Source of the DNA: a virus
Virus record (IMG/VR): IMGVR_UViG_3300049149_000003
Coordinates: 1-31,281 of that record
Reading direction: 5' to 3' (one strand)
DNA length: 31,281 nt
Positions 5,179 to 13,175 of the stretch are shown piece by piece. The notes beneath the pieces are model-generated. The model searched no databases, had not been told where the DNA came from, and worked only from the letters and a program-made list of their open reading frames with translations. The position numbers and the translations under genes were made by a program. The number at the start of each line of letters is the position of its first letter. Within the stretch, counting starts at the first letter, position 1.

Positions 5179-6204
5179 TCATGCTGCCCGCTTGCGTGCG
5201 GGGCGCTTGCCTGCCGCAGTCTCTGCCGCGTGTTGGGCTTCCACGATCTTGCCCAGACGCTGGGCAATCTCGGTCAACCTGTTCCATGTCGTTGTGCCCA
5301 ACGCCTCGGGTGTATTCTTGGCGTCGGGATCATCGGTCAACGCGCGAAGCATCGCCTCTGCCGCTTCGTCAAGCATCAGTGCCTTTACCACCTTGCGGCG
5401 GGTGACGGCATCCACGCCATCGTCACGCTCGTTTGCACCGCCACCCTCGGATGTATCGCCACCGTTGCCGTTGTCATTGTCGCCACTGCCCGCTGCCTGC
5501 TTGGCTTCGGTCGGATAGCACATTGCGACAAAGTGGGAAGCCGATGAACGAATGGACTTCATTTTGTTGTCTGCCGTGCCAACTTGGAACGGCTTGTTGG
5601 CAAGTAGGATGTTGCCACCCTGCTTGGCGATAGCGGCCAAGCCCATGAGGGGCGATGTGTTGGGCGGCGTTACATCGTCAACTGTGACGATGAATTGTTG
5701 CGCGCCAGCGTCAAAGCGATCAGGGCCGTGCCCTTTGTAGCCAAGGCAGATTGCCAATTCCGCAGCGTCACGGAACTTGCGGACGTTTGCCTTGTAGTCT
5801 GCCGATGCATCGGCCATGTCCTGCGACCATATGCCATCCTTCTTGGCCTTGGATTGCGGAGCCTTGCCAAGGAATGCAACGGTCATGGCAGACAGCCACT
5901 TCGTGCGGGTAGTGTTCTCAGTCCGAGAGAACAGCGAAGACCAGCCTTCCATCTTGACGCCACTGCCTACCTTCAAGGCGATGTATTCCATGATTGCCTT
6001 TGCGATGATCTGCCGGCCGGTAAGAATGTCATTCTCACGAGTGACATTCAGCGCCACCGTATCGCGAACGATCTTGATCTGCGCATCAAGCATCGCATTG
6101 TAATTGTCGCCATCCGGCATGTTTGAGCCGGACTTGTTCTGCGGCTTGGTTGTCCCCTTCGCGGCTTGCTTACGTGCAACGCGAGCGGAAGATGCCTTTG
6201 CCAT
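5179..6204 (-). CDS. Unknown 341-aa protein, own promoter and terminator
   Basis: Not recognised. The basic Ala/Lys-rich N-terminus (about 1-28) and the C-terminal tail GKRPARKRAA frame a folded core (about 35-225), with an acidic Gly/Asp/Asn linker at about 228-255. Basic tails suggest nucleic-acid binding, possibly an abundant DNA-binding protein; this is inference. The gene is monocistronic, with a near-consensus promoter (6295-6323), a 5' leader hairpin, an exact palindrome touching its AAAGG ribosome site 8 bases before the ATG, a second exact palindrome upstream of the -35, and a strong terminator. Such framing fits a highly expressed, perhaps self-regulated product and makes it a candidate binder of the palindrome. 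Confidence 0.8.
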   Translation of the reverse strand: MAKASSARVARKQAAKGTTKPQNKSGSNMPDGDNYNAMLDAQIKIVRDTVALNVTRENDILTGRQIIAKAIMEYIALKVGSGVKMEGWSSLFSRTENTTRTKWLSAMTVAFLGKAPQSKAKKDGIWSQDMADASADYKANVRKFRDAAELAICLGYKGHGPDRFDAGAQQFIVTVDDVTPPNTSPLMGLAAIAKQGGNILLANKPFQVGTADNKMKSIRSSASHFVAMCYPTEAKQAAGSGDNDNGNGGDTSEGGGANERDDGVDAVTRRKVVKALMLDEAAEAMLRALTDDPDAKNTPEALGTTTWNRLTEIAQRLGKIVEAQHAAETAAGKRPARKRAA

Positions 6205-6214
6205 GTTCTAGCCT

Positions 6215-6229
6215 TTCCACATTGTGGAA
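6215..6229. repeat. Palindrome P8, exact, touching the ribosome site
   Basis: Exact core with a full 17-bp version at 6214-6230. On the minus strand the right arm GTGGAAA runs straight into GG, so GGAAAGG is both palindrome arm and Shine-Dalgarno of the 341-residue gene. Folding of the palindrome in mRNA would mask the ribosome site. Confidence 0.9.
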
Positions 6230-6265
6230 ACTGTGATTGCCACTGCGGCGTCACTTGGTTTCCAT

Positions 6266-6287
6266 CTGGCACATTCCCTAGTGCCAG
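6266..6287 (-). promoter_or_regulatory. 5' leader hairpin
   Basis: CTGGCAC/GTGCCAG forms a perfect 7-bp stem with an 8-base loop, beginning within a base or two of the predicted transcript start (about 6288). Such 5' stem-loops are known to stabilise mRNAs. Confidence 0.5.
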
Positions 6288-6294
6288 GATCTCT

Positions 6295-6323
6295 ATTAGA
6301 CCACATTCCATAGGCTTTGTCAA
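6295..6323 (-). promoter_or_regulatory. Strong sigma70 promoter of the 341-aa gene
   Basis: On the minus strand, TTGACA (6323-6318), a 17-base spacer and TCTAAT (6300-6295); one mismatch from full consensus. It is bracketed by exact palindromes centred about 60 bases on each side of the predicted start. Confidence 0.85.
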
Positions 6324-6342
6324 ATCGCATGGTTTGGGACGT

Positions 6343-6357
6343 TTCCACAATGTGGAA
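6343..6357. repeat. Palindrome P9, TTCCACAATGTGGAA (exact)
   Basis: Exact core with a full 17-bp version at 6342-6358. It lies about 20 bases upstream of the -35 element of the 6295-6323 promoter, where an activator or looping repressor could bind. Confidence 0.9.
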
Positions 6358-6385
6358 AATCCATTGCCAGCATACGATCACATAC

Positions 6386-6766
6386 ATACACAAGTGTATA
6401 TGCAAATGCGATAGGTGAGACATGGGATTGCATGTCTGATACCCACAAATACTACCCAACGTTAAAACGTATATACGTGATCTCCGGAAAGCTAACGTAT
6501 GCTACAGAGGCGATGTTAGTGGACCATACCGGGATACCCTGGATGACAAGTGGCAGTGTAGACGGCTCACAGTGGCCGCATACGATTGTTGTATATACAA
6601 CGATTAGGTAGCATGTAGACCAGGGGAGACCATGGCCAGACTGTGACGTTGGCGAGCGTAGCGGAATGCTGTGGGCAAACGCTTGTGGACAGACGCTGGC
6701 ACCGTATCACCATCCCGCGTGCAATGTCCTGCCAAGTCGCCACACGCCACACCATGTAGCATGTAG
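6386..6766. other. Gene-free control region with AT-centred palindromes
   Basis: No supported gene. It contains ATACAC-AA-GTGTAT (6386-6399), a perfect 12-bp palindrome ACGTATATACGT (6467-6478) and a perfect 14-bp palindrome GTTGTATATACAAC (6588-6601). The last two share a TATATA centre, unlike the TTCCACA family. The region separates the leftward and rightward genes and is likely a regulatory or origin region. Confidence 0.55.
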
Positions 6767-6781
6767 TTCCACATTGTGGAG
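6767..6781. repeat. Palindrome P10, 14/15 match
   Basis: TTCCACATTGTGGAG, with the same last-base change as P2. It lies in the large intergenic region, about 125 bases before the candidate rightward promoter. Confidence 0.85.
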
Positions 6782-6805
6782 AGCGAGTGTGCCACACGTG
6801 AGCAT

Positions 6806-6832
6806 CCCCCGCCAGTCCCCACCCCAAATCCC
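6806..6832 (-). other. Potential G-quadruplex motif
   Basis: The minus strand has four runs of three or more G (complement of C-runs at 6806-6810, 6817-6820, 6822-6825 and 6830-6832) separated by loops of 6, 1 and 4 bases, fitting the standard G3+N1-7 rule. The plus strand could also pair CCCCAC (6817-6822) with the G-run at 6836-6841. Confidence 0.5.
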
Positions 6833-6906
6833 AAAGTGGGGGTTTGTTATAGGCTCGGACGTGGTGGGTGCACATTGGTCATAACACGGATCATACCGCT
6901 AACCCT

Positions 6907-6936
6907 TTGCGTTCTATTTGCCTATTATATTATATT
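6907..6936 (+). promoter_or_regulatory. Candidate promoter of the rightward structural genes
   Basis: TTGCGT, an 18-base spacer and TATATT, within an AT-rich stretch. The match is moderate. It lies about 100 bases ahead of the first rightward gene. A phage-specific promoter not recognisable by eye is an alternative. Confidence 0.4.
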
Positions 6937-6951
6937 GGGGGGCCATTTAAT

Positions 6952-6998
6952 TACGGTGTATACCGTAGGACGATTATGGCTTGCATCTGTTGCAGATG
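6952..6998 (+). promoter_or_regulatory. Two inverted repeats in the rightward leader
   Basis: TACGGT-GTAT-ACCGTA (6952-6967) and CATCTG-TTG-CAGATG (6984-6998) lie between the candidate promoter and the first rightward gene. They could be operators or leader hairpins. Confidence 0.4.
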
Positions 6999-7041
6999 TG
7001 TGTAAGGGTCGAGGCTCCCCAATTCAGATGGAGGATGAAGC

Positions 7042-7599
7042 ATGGCCACCTATGGCGTTGATATTCGCACAGGTGTAGCCCGTGATGGGCGTGTGAAATT
7101 CACTGGATGGACCAGTATCCTTGGAGATCAGGCCAATAGCTCTACTGGTGCTGTGAACATCGGGCAGAGCAGTGGTGCAGTATACTTCAATGGCCTTACC
7201 AGTAATGATCGAAAGATCAGACAGGCATTCATGGGTAGAGGCCCAATTAATCTCGCCATTCGGCAAATGTTCATCAACATGCTTGGTGGAACAGCCGGAG
7301 TAGCAGGCACAGGCGCAGGTAATATCTACAAGCAGGTCCAAGGACCAGCACAGGGTAGTGTTGGTGGCAATGTTGGGTTCGATTTGGGTGGTTTGCGTCC
7401 TATTGAGCAGTCAACTGTGAACAACAGGACCATGCAGGCAGCAGATCGAGACAGTATGCGTGGTGTGTTCTTGGTCTCGTCGTATCCGACTGCACATGGG
7501 TTGCCGTCGAGTGCAGTCATTCAGCGTCAGGGCACGTATCCTGATGATGTGTCCGACAATGGCGGTGGCCGTCGTGGCCCGCAGTTCCCGTTCCGCTGA
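7042..7599 (+). CDS. Hypothetical structural-cluster protein, 185 aa
   Basis: Not recognised. It is Gly-, Asn- and Ser-rich (TGAVNIGQSSGAVYFNGL, GGTAGVAGTGAGN) with few charged residues, as often seen in virion proteins. It is the first gene of the rightward block, with a strong GGAGG site 7 bases before the ATG. The stop is fused to the next start (TGATG). A virion role is inferred from composition and position only. Confidence 0.7.
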   Translation: MATYGVDIRTGVARDGRVKFTGWTSILGDQANSSTGAVNIGQSSGAVYFNGLTSNDRKIRQAFMGRGPINLAIRQMFINMLGGTAGVAGTGAGNIYKQVQGPAQGSVGGNVGFDLGGLRPIEQSTVNNRTMQAADRDSMRGVFLVSSYPTAHGLPSSAVIQRQGTYPDDVSDNGGGRRGPQFPFR

Positions 7600-7886
7600 T
7601 GGCTAGTGATTATGGCCCTGAGATACGGGCATCAATGGCAACTAAGTCGCCTGTAAAGGGCAAGTCGCCACCATTGCAGAGCAAAGGCAAAGCCGCGGGT
7701 ATTACAGAGGAACGTGGTGAGGTCAAGCCAGATGCAGAAACTGGACCCAGCGAGCCGCATGGTGGTGCAAACACTGCGCCTCCACGCATCCAACAGCACG
7801 CGCCAGTCCCGTCTGATGCTCACCATATCGCTGCTGCGACAAGTATCGCGCACGCTATCCTTGGATCGAGACAGGGGAGCTACTGA
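7599..7886 (+). CDS. Hypothetical protein, 95 aa, low complexity
   Basis: Not recognised. It is a Lys/Pro/Gly-rich, probably disordered chain (TKSPVKGKSPPLQSKGK) with a short helical C-terminus (AAATSIAHAILGS). It starts by TGATG coupling and also ends in TGATG with the next gene. Confidence 0.6.
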   Translation: MASDYGPEIRASMATKSPVKGKSPPLQSKGKAAGITEERGEVKPDAETGPSEPHGGANTAPPRIQQHAPVPSDAHHIAAATSIAHAILGSRQGSY

Positions 7887-8902
7887 TGGCACAGGCACCG
7901 GGCAGTGTGCAGAACAGCACAAGGGTAAGTCTGAGAGGCGATGAAGATGAGTTGTCGCCGACGACCATTGTGTTGAAGTATTTGCAAGGCAAAGGGATTA
8001 CCAATCCGTCTGCTGATGACATACGCAATGCAGTTAAGGTCATGGGCAGACAACCAGGCACTCCCGGTCCTGATGTTGGTCCAGAACAAGGTCCACAAGC
8101 ACGCATACAGGCAATGCCCGACAATGTTGCAGGTAAGATAGAAGGCAACACACGTCCGCGTGGTAGGACTGGACAGGCAACTCCTCGTGGTAGGAGTGGT
8201 GCTACACCGCCAATGGATAGGCGTAATGATGTAGCACAGGGTGATAATCCACAGACAAGTGCATCCCCTGGTGATCCGCTAGGACCGATTATCTTGGCTG
8301 GTGGTGGTCCTGCTGCACTTGGTTATGGCATGTATCGCTACTTCAACAGGATGCCTCCTGATGGTGGTGCTGCTGCGTCACCTGCTGGTCGTAATCTGGC
8401 CGTTGCAGGTGATCGTGGTATGGCAGTGCCAGACAGTCAGGCAGAGTATGTTGGTAGAGGACAAGTCCCACCTAGTGGACGTATGATGGATGTGCCAAGT
8501 GCTGACCAGATAGCAGGTGGCGATTTTAGGCTGTTGCCAGAAGGCGCACAGGAGACACCGTTTGATCGAGCCATGGGACGTGCTGTGCAGCCACAAGTGG
8601 GTCTTGGCCAGCGCGGCCTTATTGGCAGTGATGCAGTCAATCTGTCTGGTGTTCGTCCTGTTGTCCAACCGAGTGACGTTATCGGATCGCGCCCTATTCC
8701 TGGTGTTGGTGATCTCGATTTGGCCAACGCTGCTACTGGTGGTAATTTTGCTAACCTACCTGCTCCCGGAGAGCCTGTGATGAACCCAGGTGAAGGAGCA
8801 CTGTTCCCGAATAGGCCACGCACAGCTAATCCTGCTGAGTTGGCACCTAGTGGCGAGGACTTGTTGCAGAGCTTCTTTAGGCTATTTGGGGGTAGGCGAT
8901 GA
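7886..8902 (+). CDS. Hypothetical protein, 338 aa, one hydrophobic segment
   Basis: Not recognised. It is mostly low-complexity Gly/Pro/Arg sequence, with a predicted helical patch near 28-52 (TIVLKYLQGKGITNPSADDI) and a hydrophobic stretch PIILAGGGPAALGYGMYRYF at about 133-152 that could insert in a membrane or pack inside the virion. The C-terminus (LLQSFFRLFGGRR) is an amphipathic helix. It is coupled on both sides (TGATG before, ATGA after). A virion or ejection-related role is possible but unproven. Confidence 0.6.
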   Translation: MAQAPGSVQNSTRVSLRGDEDELSPTTIVLKYLQGKGITNPSADDIRNAVKVMGRQPGTPGPDVGPEQGPQARIQAMPDNVAGKIEGNTRPRGRTGQATPRGRSGATPPMDRRNDVAQGDNPQTSASPGDPLGPIILAGGGPAALGYGMYRYFNRMPPDGGAAASPAGRNLAVAGDRGMAVPDSQAEYVGRGQVPPSGRMMDVPSADQIAGGDFRLLPEGAQETPFDRAMGRAVQPQVGLGQRGLIGSDAVNLSGVRPVVQPSDVIGSRPIPGVGDLDLANAATGGNFANLPAPGEPVMNPGEGALFPNRPRTANPAELAPSGEDLLQSFFRLFGGRR

Positions 8903-9498
8903 GCTTACCGCAAGGACATGAACCACTGAAGTTGGCTGATGGGACACTTGTGTATCCTGGTGGTGGATATGCGAAGCCAGGAGAGGACGTTCCACAATGT
9001 GGAATGGTCGAGATACCGACGCATAGAGAAGCACAGAGGATCATCACTGCTACACGTAGGAAGGTAGCTGATCTACCTGAAGTGCCGAGGACAATGAATG
9101 CCATTGGTGCAATCATGTCCTATACGCTGTTCGGTCTCGATGATGAGGAGATCGCAGTTGCCACTGGTCTGTCTGTGCAACAGATTGGCAACATCAAGTT
9201 GTCTGATCCGTATGGGCAGATGTATCAGGCAGTGGTTCGCACGATCTTGGATAGCGAGACTGATGTGGTTCGCGAGCTACTCGCCAAGAATGCAAAGAGT
9301 GCTGCTAATGTCATGGTGGATGCACTACAAAGCGGTTCTCGGTCAGATAGGATGGCAGCGGCTCGTGATATTCTCGATCGCAGTGGTCATCGCCCTGCTG
9401 ATGTGGTTGAGCATCGTCATCGTGTTGATGGCGGTCTTGTCATAGAGTATGTGAAGCGTGGAACTGACGATTTACCAACGATTGACATGGAGCGTTAG
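8899..9498 (+). CDS. Probable terminase small subunit
   Basis: 199 aa. The middle contains a helix-turn-helix (LDDEEIAVATGLSVQQIGNI, about 75-94), then helices ending in SRSDRMAAARDILDRSGHRPADVVEHRH, a pattern typical of phage small terminase proteins. This subunit recognises the packaging site on phage DNA and loads the large subunit. The start overlaps the upstream stop as ATGA. An exact palindrome copy lies in codons 31-36, read V-P-Q-C-G. Unusually, two genes, one of them a 3.3-kb adhesin gene, separate it from the large subunit. Another DNA-binding role remains possible. Confidence 0.6.
   Translation: MSLPQGHEPLKLADGTLVYPGGGYAKPGEDVPQCGMVEIPTHREAQRIITATRRKVADLPEVPRTMNAIGAIMSYTLFGLDDEEIAVATGLSVQQIGNIKLSDPYGQMYQAVVRTILDSETDVVRELLAKNAKSAANVMVDALQSGSRSDRMAAARDILDRSGHRPADVVEHRHRVDGGLVIEYVKRGTDDLPTIDMER
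8990..9004. repeat. Palindrome P11, exact, inside probable terS
   Basis: Exact core TTCCACAATGTGGAA within the coding sequence, in the frame reading P-Q-C-G. Since TerS proteins bind DNA near their own gene in many phages, a packaging-site role for this copy is conceivable. Confidence 0.9.
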
Positions 9499-9876
9499 AT
9501 GACAGTTCGTGAGGATCGCTTTGGGTTCGTTGTCCAAGCTTCGAGACCACAGAATACTCAAGTGTTGGCTGTTGGTGCAGCAAGTGTGTTGTCACAGCCG
9601 TTTGCAGTCAATCAGGATAGGCCATCGAGAGCTAGTGATGGCAACCCACAACCATCTACTCTTAATAACACACGGCATATTCGGATCGTGTGCACAGTGA
9701 GCGCATGGGTGTCATTTGGCACCAATCCTGCACCTGTAGCAGTAAGACAAGGCACGAGTTCGATGTATATGCCAGCAGGACTGCCTGAGTATTTCTGGGT
9801 AGTGGCTGGTGAGTCTGTAGCTGTAATACAAGATACTACAGGCGGCTTCTGCTACATTACTGAGTTGACAAACTGA
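9499..9876 (+). CDS. Hypothetical beta-rich virion protein, 125 aa
   Basis: The C-terminal half (HIRIVCTVSAWVSFGTNPAP, MYMPAGLPEYFWVVAGES, then VAVIQDT and CYITELT) follows a pattern common in small uncharacterised phage structural proteins encoded near tail fibre genes. It is predicted to be a beta sandwich. The ATG begins immediately after the upstream TAG, and the stop is fused with the adhesin start (TGATG). Perhaps an adaptor or decoration piece for the neighbouring adhesin; this is inference. Confidence 0.65.
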   Translation: MTVREDRFGFVVQASRPQNTQVLAVGAASVLSQPFAVNQDRPSRASDGNPQPSTLNNTRHIRIVCTVSAWVSFGTNPAPVAVRQGTSSMYMPAGLPEYFWVVAGESVAVIQDTTGGFCYITELTN

Positions 9877-12800
9877 TGTTGCACGGTCACGGCCTTGTAG
9901 GGCGCACTGCCTACTGTCCTATGGACTGGTATGCAGACAGTGGTCCACCAACGATCAATGATGATTTCTCGGCTGGCGCTCTGAATGGATGGACGTTCAC
10001 ACGCACGTCTACTGCGACCGATAGCACATATATGGATGGCTCGGACAAGTCAACATACAACATCATCAATGCCAACACGCCACGCTTCAATGCGTTCGGG
10101 ATGTTGATTGAGCCAGCGCGCACCAATCTATTTATTAACAGTGATGTGCCAGTCACACAGAGTGTGACACTCGCAACTGGTGGCTACTATGCGATCTGGT
10201 ATGTAGGCACTGGAACCGTAGTTGTAGGTGGTGTGAGTGGAAGCGTCACTGGCTTAGGCACTGTGCCGGTAAATGGCTTCTTGCTCATCAATGCATCTGC
10301 TGGTGCAGTTGTCAGTATCACGTTGTCTGGCACAATCTATCGTGTGCAGTGTGAATTGGGCACGGCACCGACGAGTTATGTGGTGTCCGGTGCATCTCCT
10401 GCGACGCGCACAGCAGAACACTTCAACAAGAACTACTTCGGTGGACAACTGAACCTCAGCGAAGGCACCTACTGGCTAGAGTTTATGACGCCGGGGTTCT
10501 CTGATGGTCAACTGCTAAATGCTGGCACTGGATCATACACGAGTTCGCTGAACAGCGATCATCTCATCACACTAAATAGTGGTGCTGTGCCTCCTGTTGG
10601 CTCGATAACTGCACAAGTGTCGGATGCAACCGGCGGCCCTGGTATGGCAGTGACAATGGGCGGCAGTGCGATGACAAATCATCGCATCGCTATGGCCGTA
10701 TCGATGAACCGGATGGCAGTTGCATTCGACTACACGTTAGTTGGCACACGTGACCCTAATCGACGCCCACCTGCGCTACTCAATGTGATACTTGGTGGTG
10801 GTGGCACGAACGGTGGCGAATGCAATGTCATCATTCGTGGCTTCCGTTATTGGCCAACTGCAATGCAGGATGCTGAGTTGAAGGAATGCACTAGTCCTGG
10901 CTACTACGGTGGCCCACCAGTGATGTTGCTCGACTTCACTAAAGGTGTGGTGCCACGTGAGATTAGCTGGTCGCGCACAGGCAATACAGGTGTCGTCACA
11001 GACAGTGTTGTATCTGATGCACCAGGATCGTCATACAACACGTTCGGCGCAACAGTGCCTCGCCTGTCCAGTGCTGGTCTGTTGTTTGAACCATCGCGCG
11101 CCAACTACATCTGGCCTAATCCCAATCCACCGGCATCACGCACTACTGTTTCGCTCGGCATCCAACGCTTCTGTCTGTGGATGATTGGCACAGGCTCGTG
11201 CACCGTTGCAGGCACGACTGCTACGATCACTGATGTGAATGGCAAAGGCTACACCGCAACACAAGGCAATATGATCTGGTTCGATGTCACCGTGAGCGGC
11301 ACTGTCACTGTCACCACAACAGGCACAGTCAATCGCTCACAGCTTGAGCAATGCGGTACTGCAACAGTTGGATTGAGCGGTCCTACATCGTTTGTTGGCA
11401 CAGACACGACATGGCGTAATCGCGGCAGTGACACTCTGACGATGCCGACCGCTGGTTGGTATCCGATGGCACGTGATGGCACAATGTTCATCGAGTATCA
11501 GGCGTATCCTGCACGACTTGTCAGCGGTGCACAGATACTGTGTGCATTCAATGCTGGTGGTGGTGAACGTGAGCAGATGTTCAACCAAAGCCCTGATGTA
11601 AACACAACCAACATGCAGACTTGGGCACAGACTGTGCCATCGGACGGCAGTGGTTGGCAGACAGTGCAAGCGCCGGTGTTCAACATCGGGTATGGTGATC
11701 TGACTGTTCATCGCGCAGCATTCGCATTCGGTGGTGGCGGCGCAGGTGTCGGCAACAACAATATCCGCAAGCTGGCGTTCGATGGCGTGTTGACAACGAA
11801 CGGCGCATCGAACACCAATCGTGGTCAGACGATCGCTACGTTCGGCATCTTCACACAGTTCACAGGCAGTCCTATCAACGCCGGCCGTGTGCGGCGTGTG
11901 CGCGTGTATGACTACATACTATCTGACGCAGACATGCAAGCATTGACGCTCGGTGGTCCTGCCGCAACACTCGTGTATGACTTCCTCACAGCGTTGCCTG
12001 CCAACTTCACGTTCGCCCGTGCATCCACGGCGATGATGTTCGACTCGACAGGCACACTCGTATCTGTTGGCAACAATGTGCCTCGGTTCGAGTATGATCC
12101 CAATACACGTGTGCCGCTTGGTTTGCTATTCGAGGAGACACGCACCAACATGGCGCTAAACAGTGGCGATCTGTCACTGCTTAATACGAATGCGTCACCT
12201 AATGATTGCACGCGCACACCGAATGCAGCGGTAGCACCAGACGGCACCACGACTGCGGCTAAACTTACCCCAACAGTAACGAGTGGTGCACACACGTGCT
12301 TCGGCACGCTATCGTTCACGAATGGCACGACCTATGTGTTCAGTGTGTTCCTGAAGGCTGCTGGCTATACAACAGCTAACATCGCATTGAGCGGTCCAGC
12401 ATTTGCTGCTGGTGGTGGGGCAAATTACGACCTCGTTGCTGGCACCGTGTCAGGTATCTCAGTCGGCACTGCTGGTATCCAGAACTGCGGCAATGGTTGG
12501 TATCGTTGCTGGTATTCACAAGCAGCGAATGCGTCAGGCAATGGCTACTACGGCATCAATCCACGACAGGCTGCTGCATTTGCAGGTGATGGCACATCTG
12601 GCATCTACTCATGGGGCGCACAAGTCGAAGCATCACCAGTTGCCCTTGGCTATCTGTCATCATACATCCCAACTGGTGCTGCTACAGCAACACGCATCAA
12701 CGACTCATGCACAGCACCGACGACACCCGACTTCAATCAGACACAAGGTTCGCTGGTTGCCGCATTCATCTTCCCGCGCTCAGCGTGTGGTGTTGCTGTT

Positions 12801-13175
12801 ACGCCTGTGTTGGCACAGCTAGATGCAAGCAACAACAATGATCTGATCGGCTTGCGTTTGTCTGGCAATGCTATCGTGTCGCTCAATCCTGTCACGTTTG
12901 TTGGTGGTGCAATTAGCGGCAACATTGGCCCAGCAAACCAAGTTGTGCCCAATTCCATGTCGAAGGGGGGATTGACGTATGGTGGTGGTGGTAACATCAC
13001 TGGCTGCTTGAATGGTGGAGCAGTTGCAAGTGGTGCTGCTTCGCTTCCCGCAGTGCCATTCAATCGCATATCCGTAGGTGCTGGTCGTAGTAGTTGGCTA
13101 TGTGGCTACCTACGTCGTGTGCGCTACTGGAACCGTGCACTCACTGATGCCGAACTACAGGATGCAACAGCCTGA
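9876..13175 (+). CDS. Large tail fibre/adhesin with three repeated modules
   Basis: 1099 aa, built from three related modules at about 24-345, 346-690 and 691-1099. Each opens with a DF-x(n)-TF-[TA]-R-[TA]-S-like segment (WTFTRTSTATD, ISWSRTGNTG, FTFARASTAMM), then PRF or PRL and GLLFE-x-x-R-[TA]-N, and closes with a basic beta strand plus an acidic helix (RVYDYILSDADMQAL, RYWNRALTDAELQDA). This TFxRAS...LIEExRTN arrangement is characteristic of phage tail fibre or receptor-binding proteins with concanavalin-like lectin folds. It probably binds host surface glycans. It starts by TGATG coupling and lies between the two terminase genes, an unusual place. Confidence 0.8.
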   Translation: MLHGHGLVGRTAYCPMDWYADSGPPTINDDFSAGALNGWTFTRTSTATDSTYMDGSDKSTYNIINANTPRFNAFGMLIEPARTNLFINSDVPVTQSVTLATGGYYAIWYVGTGTVVVGGVSGSVTGLGTVPVNGFLLINASAGAVVSITLSGTIYRVQCELGTAPTSYVVSGASPATRTAEHFNKNYFGGQLNLSEGTYWLEFMTPGFSDGQLLNAGTGSYTSSLNSDHLITLNSGAVPPVGSITAQVSDATGGPGMAVTMGGSAMTNHRIAMAVSMNRMAVAFDYTLVGTRDPNRRPPALLNVILGGGGTNGGECNVIIRGFRYWPTAMQDAELKECTSPGYYGGPPVMLLDFTKGVVPREISWSRTGNTGVVTDSVVSDAPGSSYNTFGATVPRLSSAGLLFEPSRANYIWPNPNPPASRTTVSLGIQRFCLWMIGTGSCTVAGTTATITDVNGKGYTATQGNMIWFDVTVSGTVTVTTTGTVNRSQLEQCGTATVGLSGPTSFVGTDTTWRNRGSDTLTMPTAGWYPMARDGTMFIEYQAYPARLVSGAQILCAFNAGGGEREQMFNQSPDVNTTNMQTWAQTVPSDGSGWQTVQAPVFNIGYGDLTVHRAAFAFGGGGAGVGNNNIRKLAFDGVLTTNGASNTNRGQTIATFGIFTQFTGSPINAGRVRRVRVYDYILSDADMQALTLGGPAATLVYDFLTALPANFTFARASTAMMFDSTGTLVSVGNNVPRFEYDPNTRVPLGLLFEETRTNMALNSGDLSLLNTNASPNDCTRTPNAAVAPDGTTTAAKLTPTVTSGAHTCFGTLSFTNGTTYVFSVFLKAAGYTTANIALSGPAFAAGGGANYDLVAGTVSGISVGTAGIQNCGNGWYRCWYSQAANASGNGYYGINPRQAAAFAGDGTSGIYSWGAQVEASPVALGYLSSYIPTGAATATRINDSCTAPTTPDFNQTQGSLVAAFIFPRSACGVAVTPVLAQLDASNNNDLIGLRLSGNAIVSLNPVTFVGGAISGNIGPANQVVPNSMSKGGLTYGGGGNITGCLNGGAVASGAASLPAVPFNRISVGAGRSSWLCGYLRRVRYWNRALTDAELQDATA

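Noticed and set aside
6208-6459. Minus-strand frame across the promoter of the 341-aa gene
   Set aside because: It covers a near-consensus promoter, a leader hairpin and two palindromes, and lacks a ribosome site.
6776-7078. Plus-strand frame with a hydrophobic segment in the central gap
   Set aside because: Its start is a GTG inside palindrome P10 with no ribosome site, and it overlaps the first rightward gene, which has a strong GGAGG site.
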